From: Acidobacteriota bacterium
Lineage (GTDB): Bacteria; Acidobacteriota; Vicinamibacteria; Vicinamibacterales; UBA2999
Reading direction: 5' to 3'
DNA: 44,615 nucleotides
Assembly: GCA_016192845.1 (NCBI GenBank)
Contig: JACPTI010000058.1
Location: 1 to 44,615, forward strand
The position numbers were made by a program, and so were the translations under genes. The notes beneath the pieces are model-generated. The model saw nothing but the letters and a program-made list of their open reading frames with translations, was not told the DNA's origin and searched no databases. Positions 7,985 to 17,540 of the stretch are shown here, one piece after another (position 1 is the first letter of the stretch; each line of letters starts with the position of its first letter).

Positions 7985-9796
7985 ATGACGCCCTCGACTT
8001 TCGCCTTCCGACTTCGAGCGGCGCTGCTCCTGGTCGTCGTCTGCGCCGCCTTCAGACCCGCACCGGCCTGGAGCCAGCCCGTGCCGGCCGACAAGCTCGA
8101 CCGCGTGCTGCAGGCACGGTCGCGGCAGCTCGCCGGCCGATCCCGCGTCATCGTGCAGTTCCGCGGCCACCCCGACCCACGCGTGGTCACGGGCAGCGGC
8201 GGCATTGCGGGACGCGAGCTCCCGGTGGTGGGCGCGCTCGTCGCCGACGTCGACAACACGGCGCTCGCCGGCCTCGCGGGGAACCCGCAGGTGGCCTTGG
8301 TCCGAGCCGATCACCCGGTGTTCCCGACGCTGGAGCGGACTGGCGCCTCCATTGCGGCCGCGGTCGCGCGCGAGACCTACGACCTGACCGGGAGCGGGAT
8401 CGGCGTCGCCATCATCGATTCGGGGATCACTGCCTGGCACGACGACCTGTACCTGACCGACTCGAAGTCCCCGCGGGCGAACCCGCGTGTGGTCCACTTC
8501 CGCGACTTCACCGTCACGCTCAACCCGCGCATCTGGACGTCGGACCAGCCGATCGACGAGTACGGCCACGGCACGCACGTCGCGGGCGTGATCGCCGGTA
8601 ACGGATACGACTCCGACGGCGCGCGGAGCGGCGTGGCGCCGGGCGCGCACCTGGTCGGCCTCAAGGTGCTCGACGCGCAGGGATTCGGGTACATCAGCGA
8701 CGTGATCGCGGCGATCGACTACGCGATCGCGATCAAGGACACCTACAACATCCGGGTGATCAACCTGTCGGTCGCCTCCGGCGTCTTCGAGTCCTATCAC
8801 ACCGACCCGCTCGCGCTCGCCGCCCGGCGGGCCGTCGAAGCGGGGATCGTGGTCGTCGCGGCCGCGGGCAATCTCGGCATGAACGAAGACGGCGAGACGC
8901 AGTACGGCGGCATCACGTGCCCCGGCAACGCGCCGTGGGTGCTCACGGTGGGCGCGGCGAGCCACGAAGGGACGCGGCAACGGAGCAACGACGCGCTGGC
9001 GCTCTTCAGCTCGCGGGGGCCGACCTGGATCGATTTCGCGGCAAAGCCCGATCTCATCGCGCCCGGGGTCGGCACCGAGTCGCTGTCGGATCCGCACAGC
9101 ACGTTGTACGTGCTGTACTCCGGCTACCTTCTCGACGGCACGCGCGAAACGCCGTACAAGCCGTACCTGAGCCTGACGGGCACGAGCATGGCGGCGCCGG
9201 TGGTGACGGGCACCGTGGTGTTGATGTTGGAGGCGAACCCGGATCTCACGCCGAACGCCGTGAAGGCCATCCTGCAGTACACCGCGGAAGTGCGCGAGGG
9301 TGAGTCGCTCCTCGCTCAGGGCGCGGGCCTGCTGAACACGCTGGGTGCGATCCGGATGGCGCGCTTCTTCGCCGCGCCGAACCACGGCCTGCTGGAACCG
9401 GGCGATGTCATCGAGGACGAGTACGTCGCCTGGGGCAGGCACATCATCTGGGGCAATAACCGGGTGACGCGCGGCATTCCGCTGCCGGGCGCCAACGCGT
9501 GGTCGCGCGACGTGACGTGGGGCACGGAGGCGACGAGCGGCGGTCAGCCGATCGTCTGGGGCGTTCAGGCCAGCAACATCGTGTGGAGCACCAACATCGT
9601 GTGGAGCACGCAGTGCGGCGGCGCCAATTGTACGGGGGTGATCTGGGGTGTTCGGGGAGACGGCGGTTTCATCTGGGGAACGGCATCATCGGACGACAAC
9701 ATCGTCTGGCGCACAGGCGACGGCGACAACATCGTCTGGAGCACCAACATCGTGTGGAGCACCAACATCGTGTGGAGCACACACGTCAGCCACTGA
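7985..9796 (+). CDS. Secreted S8 (subtilisin-like) serine peptidase with an IVWG/IVWS-repeat tail
   Basis: The 603 residues begin with a signal peptide (cleavage near residue 30), then an inhibitor-I9-like prodomain (about 50-110) and a peptidase S8 domain with the triad Asp145 (AIIDSG), His195 (HGTHVAG) and Ser401 (GTSMAAP), plus oxyanion Asn296. It should be an active extracytoplasmic endopeptidase. From about residue 480 the tail is a series of twelve x-(I/V)-W-(G/S/R) motifs, ending in several NIVWST copies encoded by near-identical 18-bp DNA units. The tail may be a beta-structured or surface-anchoring module; its role is unknown. A candidate sigma-54 promoter precedes it. Confidence 0.93.
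   Translation: MTPSTFAFRLRAALLLVVVCAAFRPAPAWSQPVPADKLDRVLQARSRQLAGRSRVIVQFRGHPDPRVVTGSGGIAGRELPVVGALVADVDNTALAGLAGNPQVALVRADHPVFPTLERTGASIAAAVARETYDLTGSGIGVAIIDSGITAWHDDLYLTDSKSPRANPRVVHFRDFTVTLNPRIWTSDQPIDEYGHGTHVAGVIAGNGYDSDGARSGVAPGAHLVGLKVLDAQGFGYISDVIAAIDYAIAIKDTYNIRVINLSVASGVFESYHTDPLALAARRAVEAGIVVVAAAGNLGMNEDGETQYGGITCPGNAPWVLTVGAASHEGTRQRSNDALALFSSRGPTWIDFAAKPDLIAPGVGTESLSDPHSTLYVLYSGYLLDGTRETPYKPYLSLTGTSMAAPVVTGTVVLMLEANPDLTPNAVKAILQYTAEVREGESLLAQGAGLLNTLGAIRMARFFAAPNHGLLEPGDVIEDEYVAWGRHIIWGNNRVTRGIPLPGANAWSRDVTWGTEATSGGQPIVWGVQASNIVWSTNIVWSTQCGGANCTGVIWGVRGDGGFIWGTASSDDNIVWRTGDGDNIVWSTNIVWSTNIVWSTHVSH
9575..9781 (+). repeat. 18-bp coding repeats (AACATCGTGTGGAGCACC) in the subtilase tail
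   Basis: Two head-to-tail copies lie at about 9575-9609 and three at about 9728-9781, separated by diverged IVW-type units. The near identity of the DNA units implies recent duplication or slippage within the gene. Confidence 0.85.
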
Positions 9797-9807
9797 AGGG
9801 ACAAGAC

Positions 9808-9843
9808 ATGAGAACGCGAGTCACGATCATCTGGCTGCCCTGA
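9808..9843 (+). CDS. Possible 11-codon leader ORF before the HD-GYP/GGDEF gene
   Basis: ATG at 9808 is preceded by AAGGGA at a good Shine-Dalgarno distance and opens only MRTRVTIIWLP before TGA. The next gene starts 30 bases later with no ribosome-binding site of its own. It could be a translated leader or the relic of an older start; I cannot tell which. Confidence 0.3.
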   Translation: MRTRVTIIWLP

Positions 9844-9872
9844 TCGAACCCGGGGCGTTACGGACCTTCCGA

Positions 9873-11795
9873 ATGACGAAGCGGCCGTTCGCCGCCCGGG
9901 CGTGTGCGGGCGGCGCGCTTGCAGCCGCAGGTGCGGCGGTGGTGGCGTCCGTCCTCTCGGCGTCCGCCGTATGGCTCGTGATCTGGACGGCCGCGGCGTT
10001 GCTGCTCGCCTACCTGGCGTGTCTGCAGCGTGTCGCGGACGAACGCAGGAACGCCCGGCAGATGGCCGAGCTCAACCTGGCCACCATTGAAGCGCTCGCG
10101 CTCGCCATCGACGCCAAGGACGAGACGAGCCCCAATCACATCCGCCGGGTGCAGGCCTACGCCACCGGCCTCGCGCGCGCCCTGGGCATGTCGGAGGCAG
10201 AGGTGCAGGCCATCAGGACGGCGACGCTCTTGCACGACATCGGCAAGCTGGCGATTCCCGACCACATTCTCGCGAAGCCCGGCCCGCTGACGCCGGAAGA
10301 GTTCCAGAAAGTGCGCGTGCACCCCGAAGTCGGGGCCGAGATCCTGCGCAGCGTGCCGTTTCCGTATCCGGTCACGTCGATCATCCTGAGCCATCACGAG
10401 CGGTGGGACGGTCGCGGGTACCCGACCGGCCTCAAGGAGCACGACATCCCGCTTGGCGCCCGCGTGATTTGCCTCGCCGACTACTTCGAGGCGTTGACCT
10501 CCGATCGGCCGTATCACAGGGCGATTGGCCAGGAGGCCGCGGCCGAGGTCCTCAGACAGGAGGCGGGGAAAGCGCTCGATCCGCGTCTGGTCGATCTCTT
10601 TCTCACGGTCCTGCCGACGCTTGCCGCCGAGATCGAGATGATCAACTCGCCGGTGGCCAAAGCGACCCCACAGCCGCAGACGGGTGAGGGCCGGAGGACT
10701 CTCGGCGCACGCCCCGCGTCGAGCCCGTCGTCGACGGTGTTCGAGAACATCGCGGTGGCTCACCGTGAAATCCATGCACTCTATCAGGTCGCGCAGACGA
10801 TGGGGACCAAGCTCACCGTCGACGATACGATGACGCTCATCTCGTCGAAGCTGTCGAGCCTGGTGCCGTTCTCGGCGTGCGCGCTGTTCCTGTATTCGCC
10901 GTCCCGCGAGCACCTGCAGTGCCGGTTCGCCACCGGGGCCGATTCGGAGCTGATTCAGCAGCTGACGCTCCGCAGCGGCCAGGGGCTCACCGGATGGGTG
11001 GCGCGTAACCGCCGCCCGCTGGTAAACGCGCGGCCCGGTACGGATCTGGAGGCGATGGGCTCGAAGGCGCCCACGGTCCTGCAGTCGGCGCTCGTCTGCC
11101 CGTTGGTGTTCAACGACCGGCTCATCGGCACGCTCGGCGTGTACCACACCGCGCCCGGGTTCTATCACGAGGACCACGCGCGGCTGCTCGACCGCGTCTG
11201 TGAGCAGGCGGCGGCGGTCATCAACAACGCGATCGTGTTCGAGCAGACCCAGGAGGACTCGCTCACCGATCCACTGACGGGCCTGCCGAACACGCGGTCG
11301 CTCTTCCAGCATCTGGCGCGCGAGCTCGCGCGCGCCGAGCGTCACAAGTCCGAGGTGTCGCTGCTCGTGATGGATCTCGACGAGTTCAAGGACATCAACG
11401 ACACCTTCGGGCATCGCGTGGGGGACTGGGCGCTGCGCGAAACTGCGCGCGTGCTGCGCGGCGCGATTCGCCCGTACGACATGTGCGTGCGATACGCCGG
11501 CGACGAGTTCATCGTCGTGCTCTCGGACTGCGGCCGCAGCGAGGCCGAGGCGAAGCGGTTGGAGCTCCAGACGGCCATCGGCCAGATTGCCCTCGACGTG
11601 GAGGGGCGGCGCGTCCCGCTCTCGATCAGCGCCGGGATGGCGGTGTTTCCGCACGACGGCGACAACTACGACCAGCTCGCCGCCAAGGCCGATCGGCAGA
11701 TGTACCAGGACAAGAGCCGGCGCAAGAGCGAGGCGTCGCGCCGCCTCACCTCCGGCACGCCGCCGCTCGCCCGCGATACGCCCCTCTTTTCCTAA
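9873..11795 (+). CDS. Membrane HD-GYP / GAF / GGDEF cyclic-di-GMP turnover protein
   Basis: The 640 residues hold two N-terminal membrane helices (about 10-52), an HD-GYP phosphodiesterase domain (about 65-255) with HD at 121-122, HHE at 174-176 and GYP at 182-184, a GAF sensor (about 305-455) and a GGDEF cyclase (about 460-620). The cyclase signature reads AGDEF (542-546), which is usually active, and an RPYD inhibitory I-site (533-536) lies exactly five residues before it. One protein can therefore both make and break cyclic-di-GMP. The ATG at 9873 keeps both membrane helices but has no clear Shine-Dalgarno. It follows the subtilase by 76 bp. Confidence 0.9.
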   Translation: MTKRPFAARACAGGALAAAGAAVVASVLSASAVWLVIWTAAALLLAYLACLQRVADERRNARQMAELNLATIEALALAIDAKDETSPNHIRRVQAYATGLARALGMSEAEVQAIRTATLLHDIGKLAIPDHILAKPGPLTPEEFQKVRVHPEVGAEILRSVPFPYPVTSIILSHHERWDGRGYPTGLKEHDIPLGARVICLADYFEALTSDRPYHRAIGQEAAAEVLRQEAGKALDPRLVDLFLTVLPTLAAEIEMINSPVAKATPQPQTGEGRRTLGARPASSPSSTVFENIAVAHREIHALYQVAQTMGTKLTVDDTMTLISSKLSSLVPFSACALFLYSPSREHLQCRFATGADSELIQQLTLRSGQGLTGWVARNRRPLVNARPGTDLEAMGSKAPTVLQSALVCPLVFNDRLIGTLGVYHTAPGFYHEDHARLLDRVCEQAAAVINNAIVFEQTQEDSLTDPLTGLPNTRSLFQHLARELARAERHKSEVSLLVMDLDEFKDINDTFGHRVGDWALRETARVLRGAIRPYDMCVRYAGDEFIVVLSDCGRSEAEAKRLELQTAIGQIALDVEGRRVPLSISAGMAVFPHDGDNYDQLAAKADRQMYQDKSRRKSEASRRLTSGTPPLARDTPLFS

Positions 11796-11800
11796 TCCCG

Positions 11801-11830
11801 GCGTACGTGGCGTCCGGCTTCAGCCGGACC
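11801..11830. repeat. Dispersed palindromic repeat (GTCCGGCTTCAGCCGGAC core), intergenic copy
   Basis: GCGTACGTGGC plus the 18-bp palindromic core (11812-11829) lies between the convergent HD-GYP and argG genes. It is identical over about 28 bases to the copy inside nagA. It could fold as a short hairpin in either transcript. Confidence 0.85.
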
Positions 11831-11852
11831 ACCGAATCGCGGCACCGCTCGT

Positions 11853-13202
<1,350 letters not shown>

Positions 13203-13304
13203 CTAGCCGAGTACCACCGACAGCGGTCGAAGGACACCCTTCACCGGATCGAGAACGCGCGACTCCGGATTCGCCACGCGCGTCCGGATGTGGGTCGGCT
13301 CCAT
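13203..13304 (-). CDS. 33-codon ORF directly upstream of argG
   Basis: The peptide begins MEPTHIRTRVANPESRV, ends LRPLSVVLG and contains four arginines. Its ATG follows TACGAT by six bases, the leaderless pattern seen at other genes here, so it would be the first translated item on the argG mRNA. The TAG stop is six bases before the argG ATG. It could be a coupling or leader peptide sensing arginine, or a chance ORF; I recognise no family. Confidence 0.4.
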   Translation of the reverse strand: MEPTHIRTRVANPESRVLDPVKGVLRPLSVVLG

Positions 13305-13316
13305 GTGCCTATCGTA
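13305..13316 (-). promoter_or_regulatory. Candidate leaderless promoter of the argG transcript
   Basis: TACGAT (13316-13311) plus six bases precede the ATG of the upstream ORF. No convincing -35 hexamer is visible; the 9-bp GAACG array begins 14 bases further upstream. Confidence 0.4.
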
Positions 13317-13329
13317 GCGCGTTCCCCTC

Positions 13330-13375
13330 GAACGATTCGAACGATCCGAACGTTCCGAACGTCCCGAACGGTTCC
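13330..13375. repeat. Degenerate 9-bp tandem repeat (GAACGNTCC type), copy 2
   Basis: Five units (GAACGATTC, GAACGATCC, GAACGTTCC, GAACGTCCC, GAACGGTTCC) lie between the divergent argG and oxidoreductase genes. The unit matches the array at 1111-1161. Several units are near-palindromic (GAACGTTC), so protein binding is conceivable but unproven. Confidence 0.75.
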
Positions 13376-13399
13376 AGCGCTGAAGTACACTGCCCCGAC

Positions 13400-14110
13400 G
13401 TGCCCGTCCTGACCGTTCCCATTCTCACGACCGAAGCAGCCACGCCGCGATCCCTGCTCGTGGCGCTCGACCTTCGGGGCAACGCGCTCGAGTTCCGGCC
13501 AGGGCAGGCGGTGCTCGTCGGCGCGCACGGCCAACCGGAGCGGCGGCCGTATTCGATTGCGTGCTCGCCCGAACGGGCGGCGGAGACCGGACGGCTCGAG
13601 CTGCTGATCGCGGTGGAGGCCGACGGCACGCCCGGGCCCAGTTTCGGTGCGATGCCCGGCACCCTGGTGGACGTCGAGGGGCCGGTCGGCGCTTTCACGC
13701 TTCCTGCAGCCGTCGACGTTCGCTGGATCCTGTTCGTGGCGGGAGGCACCGGCATCGCGCCGCTGCGATCGATGCTCGACCACCTGTTGCGGCGGCAGCC
13801 GCGGCAGCGCCTGTCACTGCTCTACAGCGCGCGGCGCAGCGACGAGTTCGCGTTCATCGAGGAGCTCCGCGCCCATGCCGAGGCGGGACGCCTGGAGCTG
13901 CACCAGACGGTGACCCGCGACCAGAGCACGACGTGGACGGGGCGGCGCGGCCGGATCGGCCGCGGTCACTTCGAAGCGGTCCTGCACGAACCGGCGTCGA
14001 CGCTCTGCGTCGTCTGCGGACCCGACTCGCTCGTCGACGAGTCGGTCACGACGCTCAGGCAGCTCGGCGTGCCGGACGCGCAGATCCGCACGGAGACCTG
14101 GGGGAGGTAG
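13400..14110 (+). CDS. FAD/NAD(P)-binding oxidoreductase of the ferredoxin-NADP reductase family
   Basis: This 236-residue protein has the two-domain plan of ferredoxin-NADP(+) reductase: an FAD barrel with the RPYSI motif near 51-55 and a nucleotide domain with 'VAGGTGIAPLRSM' (about 119-131) and 'VVCGPDSLVDE' near the C-terminus. It would pass electrons between NAD(P)H and a partner such as a ferredoxin. There is no iron-sulfur domain, so the partner must be another protein. TACACT lies nine bases before the GTG start and no Shine-Dalgarno is seen, so a near-leaderless start is possible. The physiological partner is not evident from the neighbours. Confidence 0.85.
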   Translation: MPVLTVPILTTEAATPRSLLVALDLRGNALEFRPGQAVLVGAHGQPERRPYSIACSPERAAETGRLELLIAVEADGTPGPSFGAMPGTLVDVEGPVGAFTLPAAVDVRWILFVAGGTGIAPLRSMLDHLLRRQPRQRLSLLYSARRSDEFAFIEELRAHAEAGRLELHQTVTRDQSTTWTGRRGRIGRGHFEAVLHEPASTLCVVCGPDSLVDESVTTLRQLGVPDAQIRTETWGR

Positions 14111-14151
14111 GTGGAAGAAGTGTACTTTTCCACTTCTTCCACTTGCTCCAC
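14111..14151. repeat. Hairpin between convergent genes (AAGTGGAAG-type repeats)
   Basis: GTGGAAGAAGTG (14111-14122) pairs perfectly with CACTTCTTCCAC (14131-14142) around an 8-base loop. On the minus strand the stretch is a 9-bp array of AAGTGGAAG-like units. It sits between the convergent oxidoreductase and BON genes and may help end transcription, though no T-tract follows. Confidence 0.6.
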
Positions 14152-14340
14152 TTAATCTGGAATGATTTGCAGCGCGTCCTTCACCTCGACGACCCCCTCG
14201 ACCTGACGCGTCAGCGCCATGGCCTGATCCCGCTCGGCCGGCGTCTTCACGCGGCCCGAGAGCGTGACGACGCCCTTCAACGTGTCCACGTCGATGCGCA
14301 ACCCGCCGACGGCCGGATCGTTCAGCATCGCGGTCTTCAC
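14152..14340 (-). CDS. BON-domain protein, apparently lacking its N-terminus
   Basis: The 62 residues form most of a BON domain ('GVVTLSGRVKTPAERDQAM', 'VEGVVEVKDAL'), which in other proteins binds phospholipid or sits in the periplasm. BON similarity continues upstream of the GTG as [10 protein letters not shown], right up to the fabI stop at 14367-14369, with no in-frame start for it. Usual family members have a signal peptide before this point. The gene is therefore probably 5'-truncated, or translated from GTG after fabI termination. I favour a remnant. Confidence 0.5.
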   Translation of the reverse strand: MKTAMLNDPAVGGLRIDVDTLKGVVTLSGRVKTPAERDQAMALTRQVEGVVEVKDALQIIPD

Positions 14341-14366
14341 GCGCGTCGTGATCGTCGTGTCGTCAA

Positions 14367-15155
14367 CTACATGCCCGTGATGTGATACCCGGCGTCGACC
14401 ATGAGCACCTCGCCGGTGATTGCCTTGCCGGCGTCGCTCAGGAGGAACGCCGCCGCTTCGCCGATCTCGGCGGTCTCCACGTTGCGGCGGAGAGGGGCGC
14501 GATCGCGGTAGACGGTGAGGATGTTCGAGAAGCCGGCGATACCCGCGGCCGCCAGCGTCTTGATCGGCCCGGCCGAGATGGCGTTCACGCGGATGTTCCT
14601 CGGGCCGAGATCGGCGGCAAGGTAGCGCACCGTGGCCTCGAGCGCAGCCTTGGCCACTCCCATCACGTTGTAGTTGGGAAAGACGCGCTCGCTGCCGAGG
14701 TATGTGAGCGTCAGGATGCTCCCGCCGCCGCGCTTCTCCATGAGCGGTGCCGCGGCCCTGGCGAGCGCGATCAGCGAGTACGCCGACACGTCGAGGGCGA
14801 TGCGGAACCCCTCGCGCGTCGTGTTGGTAAAGGGCGAGGTCAGCTCGTCGCGCGGCGCGAACGCTGCGCCGTGGACCACGAAATCGAGCCCGTCGAGCTC
14901 CTCACCGGCCCGGGCAAACACCGCGTCGATGTCGGCATCGGAGGTGACGTCGCACGGCAGCACCAGCGGCCGCTCCGCCAGTCCCTCCGACAGCTCGCGG
15001 ACGTGTTCCTCGAAACGCCCCTGGTAGGTCAGCGCCAGCCGCGCGCCGCGCTGCGCCGTCGTCTGGGCAATGGCCCAGGCTATCGAGCGCTTGTTCGCGA
15101 CGCCAACGATGAGCCCCGTCTTCCCAGAGAATTCCGGCAACGCTTCACCGGCCAC
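14367..15155 (-). CDS. fabI: Enoyl-[acyl-carrier-protein] reductase (NADH)
   Basis: FabI reduces trans-2-enoyl-ACP in the last step of each fatty-acid elongation cycle. The 262 residues carry the FabI nucleotide motif '[13 protein letters not shown]' (18-30) and the catalytic Tyr152, Tyr162 and Lys169 in '[19 protein letters not shown]', with the Tyr-x6-Lys spacing of FabI rather than Tyr-x3-Lys. '[17 protein letters not shown]' is the substrate loop. The start overlaps the end of the upstream disordered-tail gene by 11 bp, so the two are co-transcribed. Confidence 0.95.
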   Translation of the reverse strand: MAGEALPEFSGKTGLIVGVANKRSIAWAIAQTTAQRGARLALTYQGRFEEHVRELSEGLAERPLVLPCDVTSDADIDAVFARAGEELDGLDFVVHGAAFAPRDELTSPFTNTTREGFRIALDVSAYSLIALARAAAPLMEKRGGGSILTLTYLGSERVFPNYNVMGVAKAALEATVRYLAADLGPRNIRVNAISAGPIKTLAAAGIAGFSNILTVYRDRAPLRRNVETAEIGEAAAFLLSDAGKAITGEVLMVDAGYHITGM

Positions 15156-15834
15156 GCTTGCGGCCGCCGCGACCGCCCGCGTGACGGTGGCGTGGCCCCC
15201 CAGGCTGGCCCGGACGGTCGCCTGAGGGTCGATGCCCTGGCCCGCCGTGCCCCGGTCCGTGCCCTGAGCCGTGTCGAGGGGGCTGGCCGAAGCGCTGCGG
15301 CTGTCCGCCCTGCGCCCGCATCGCGCGTCGTCCGTGACGCGAGCCGCTCTTCTGATCGAAGGGACGGCCGCGGACGCCGGGCTGCCGGATGGTGAACTCC
15401 GGTTCCCTGCGCTCCGGTGGCTGCCCGTTGGGTCGAGGCAGCGTGGCGCGAATCAGACGCCGATGGACGGGGCCTTCTTCATCCACGGCCGGAGCCATCG
15501 GCGGCGCCTCTGGCTCGGCCGCGACCGGCGGCGGCGGCTCGAACACGTCCTCGGTCGACGGCTCCACGCCCGGCATCTCGTCGCTCGAGACCGCGGCGGC
15601 TGCCTTGAGCGGCTCGACTGCCGCCGGCGGGCCGCCGATCGCCGCCACCGCCCGTTTCCGGCGCTGCGGCGGCACTTTCGCGTGCTTGTACGCATGATCC
15701 GCGTCACACGTCGTGCATCGCGTCTGCTTCACCTCATCGTCGACCATCGCGACCACGGCGTGATTGGTGATGCGGCGCTCGCGCGGACAGTAGTCGTCCA
15801 AGATGTCACCGAGCCGAACCCGGCGTTGCTGCAT
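15145..15834 (-). CDS. Uncharacterised protein with an N-terminal Cys cluster and a disordered RG-rich tail
   Basis: I do not recognise a named family. The N-terminal 50 residues contain Cys16 and a CTTC pair (about 40-43) separated by '[15 protein letters not shown]', reminiscent of a small zinc-binding module. The middle is Pro/Ala/Glu-rich and low-complexity. The last 75 residues are basic and rich in Gly, Arg, Pro, Gln and His ('[19 protein letters not shown]'), like RNA-binding RGG tails. It overlaps fabI by 11 bp at its 3' end. An RNA- or nucleic-acid-binding role is only a guess. Confidence 0.6.
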   Translation of the reverse strand: MQQRRVRLGDILDDYCPRERRITNHAVVAMVDDEVKQTRCTTCDADHAYKHAKVPPQRRKRAVAAIGGPPAAVEPLKAAAAVSSDEMPGVEPSTEDVFEPPPPVAAEPEAPPMAPAVDEEGPVHRRLIRATLPRPNGQPPERREPEFTIRQPGVRGRPFDQKSGSRHGRRAMRAQGGQPQRFGQPPRHGSGHGPGHGGPGHRPSGDRPGQPGGPRHRHAGGRGGRKRGR

Positions 15835-16148
15835 TTACCGGTACGTCCTTCCCAAATTCGGACTGGCCGCTCCAATTCCACCCCGCCGCGCAACGCGCGG
15901 CGAGGACCCCGATCTGTCGCGGCCAGCAAGATCAGCCTCGAAGGGCTGTCGTAGGTGGTGGTGCATCAGTCGATACACGCCACGAGTGCTCTAAGGCTTT
16001 TTCTACCTAGTACGCCGTACGCCCTCAGTTGAGACGGTGTCCCCCGGAGCCGGTTCCTGTCAGGTGGGATGTAAGGGGGCGCAGGTTCTCAAAGTGTAGC
16101 AAAAGCCCGTCCGGCTGCCTATCCTGCCGGCCCCTTACGGGCACCCCG
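15835..16148 (-). promoter_or_regulatory. 314-bp spacer with a candidate promoter and long leader for the fabI operon
   Basis: No gene is supported here. On the minus strand TGCTACACT (16101-16093) resembles an extended -10 element with no clear -35. The overlapping CGGACGGGCTTTTGCT has the GG-N10-GC spacing of sigma-54 but only a half match at -24. Either would give a leader of about 250 bases before the 15834 start. I searched by eye for a tRNA and found none. Confidence 0.3.
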
Positions 16149-17540
16149 CTACGCCCCGCCGCCCGCCTCCAGCGCGGCCAGCCACCCCCGGCACTCCTCC
16201 AGAGCCACCCGGACCGCCTGCGGATTGGTCGATTGAGGCGTCCGCCGCGCCTGCACCGACGCCAGGGCGGTGGCGGCCTGCGACACATCGTCACCGAAGA
16301 GCTCGCTGGCCTCGCGCCACTCCTCGAGCGTCAACGCGCTGAAATCGCGCCCTTCCGCGAGGAGCCGCCGGACCAGCGCGCCCACAACCTCATGCGCGCG
16401 CCTGAACGGCATCCCTCGCGCGACCAGGTAATCGGCCACATCCGTCGCAAGAAGCAGGCCGGAGGCGGCGCGCTCGGTTCGTTCGGCGTTCAGCGACAGG
16501 CGGGACACGACGGCCTGGGTGGCGCGGAGCGAGGCGTCGAGCGTTGCCTCGGCGTCGAAGACCGCCTCCTTGTCCTCCTGCAGGTCCTTGTTGTATCCGC
16601 TCGGCAGTCCCTTCATGGTGGCGAGCCAGCCGGTGAGCCGGCCGATGGCGCGTCCTGCCTTCCCCCGCACCAGCTCGAGCGGATCCGGGTTCTTCTTCTG
16701 CGGCATCATGCTGCTGCCCGTCGCCGACGCGTCGGCCAGTTCGAAAAATCCGTGTTCCTCGCCGGTGAAGATGATGAGGTCCTCCGCCAGCCGGCTGAGG
16801 TGCACCATCGCGACGGACGCGGCGTACAGAAACGACACGACGAAGTCCCGATCCGAAGACGCGTCCATGCTATTGCGGACGACCCGGGAGAAACCAAGAC
16901 GGCGGGCGAGGAGCGCCGTGTCGATCGGATAGCTGGTGCCGGCGATCGCTCCCGACCCGAGCGTCAGCGCATCTGCTTCGTCGGCCGCGGCGGCGAGCCG
17001 TCCGTGATCGCGGCGCAGCGCTGCGACGTGCGCCAGGAAGTAGTGTGCCACGAGCACCGGCTGCGCCCGCCGCAGGTGCGTGTACGACGGCATCAGCGCC
17101 GCGCCGGCACGCTCGGCCTGGTCCGCGCACGCGGCGACGAGCGCCGCCACGTCCCGCTGAAGCGCGGGAATCCGCCGCCGCAGATACAGCCGCAGGTCGA
17201 GCGAGACCTGCTCGTTGCGGGATCGCCCGGTATGCAGGCGCCGGCCCGCGTCGCCGATCCGTTCGACGAGCTTCCGCTCGACGAAGCTGTGGATGTCTTC
17301 GTCCGGTCCGGAGACGCACGAAGGGTCGCGCCGTCCCTCGTCGAGGATTGCCTGCAAGCCCTCGATAATGGCGCGGGTCTCCTCGGGGGACAGCACGCCG
17401 GCGGCGCCGAGCGCCTCCGCCCACGCGAGGCTGCCGGCCACGTCGTCCTCGAAGAGCGCACGGTCGAAGCCGAACGAGATGCCGAACTCGAACGCGGCAG
17501 GATCGGGGCCGGTATCGAACCGCCCTGACCAGAGGGTCAT
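16149..17540 (-). CDS. argH: Argininosuccinate lyase
   Basis: ArgH splits argininosuccinate into arginine and fumarate, the last step of arginine synthesis. The 463 residues carry the fumarase/aspartase signature GSSMMPQKKNPDPLE at 275-289, whose serine acts in catalysis. 'HTGRSRNEQV' (103-112) and 'SYTHLRRAQP' (152-161, with His155) are the other conserved regions. The ATG overlaps the TGA of the ArgG-like gene (ATGA), so it is the third gene of a coupled minus-strand operon with argR. Confidence 0.96.
   Translation of the reverse strand: MTLWSGRFDTGPDPAAFEFGISFGFDRALFEDDVAGSLAWAEALGAAGVLSPEETRAIIEGLQAILDEGRRDPSCVSGPDEDIHSFVERKLVERIGDAGRRLHTGRSRNEQVSLDLRLYLRRRIPALQRDVAALVAACADQAERAGAALMPSYTHLRRAQPVLVAHYFLAHVAALRRDHGRLAAAADEADALTLGSGAIAGTSYPIDTALLARRLGFSRVVRNSMDASSDRDFVVSFLYAASVAMVHLSRLAEDLIIFTGEEHGFFELADASATGSSMMPQKKNPDPLELVRGKAGRAIGRLTGWLATMKGLPSGYNKDLQEDKEAVFDAEATLDASLRATQAVVSRLSLNAERTERAASGLLLATDVADYLVARGMPFRRAHEVVGALVRRLLAEGRDFSALTLEEWREASELFGDDVSQAATALASVQARRTPQSTNPQAVRVALEECRGWLAALEAGGGA

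Noticed and set aside
15835..16148. tRNA or known structured RNA in the fabI leader
   Set aside because: No T-loop or cloverleaf could be drawn on either strand, and no known RNA motif was recognised.
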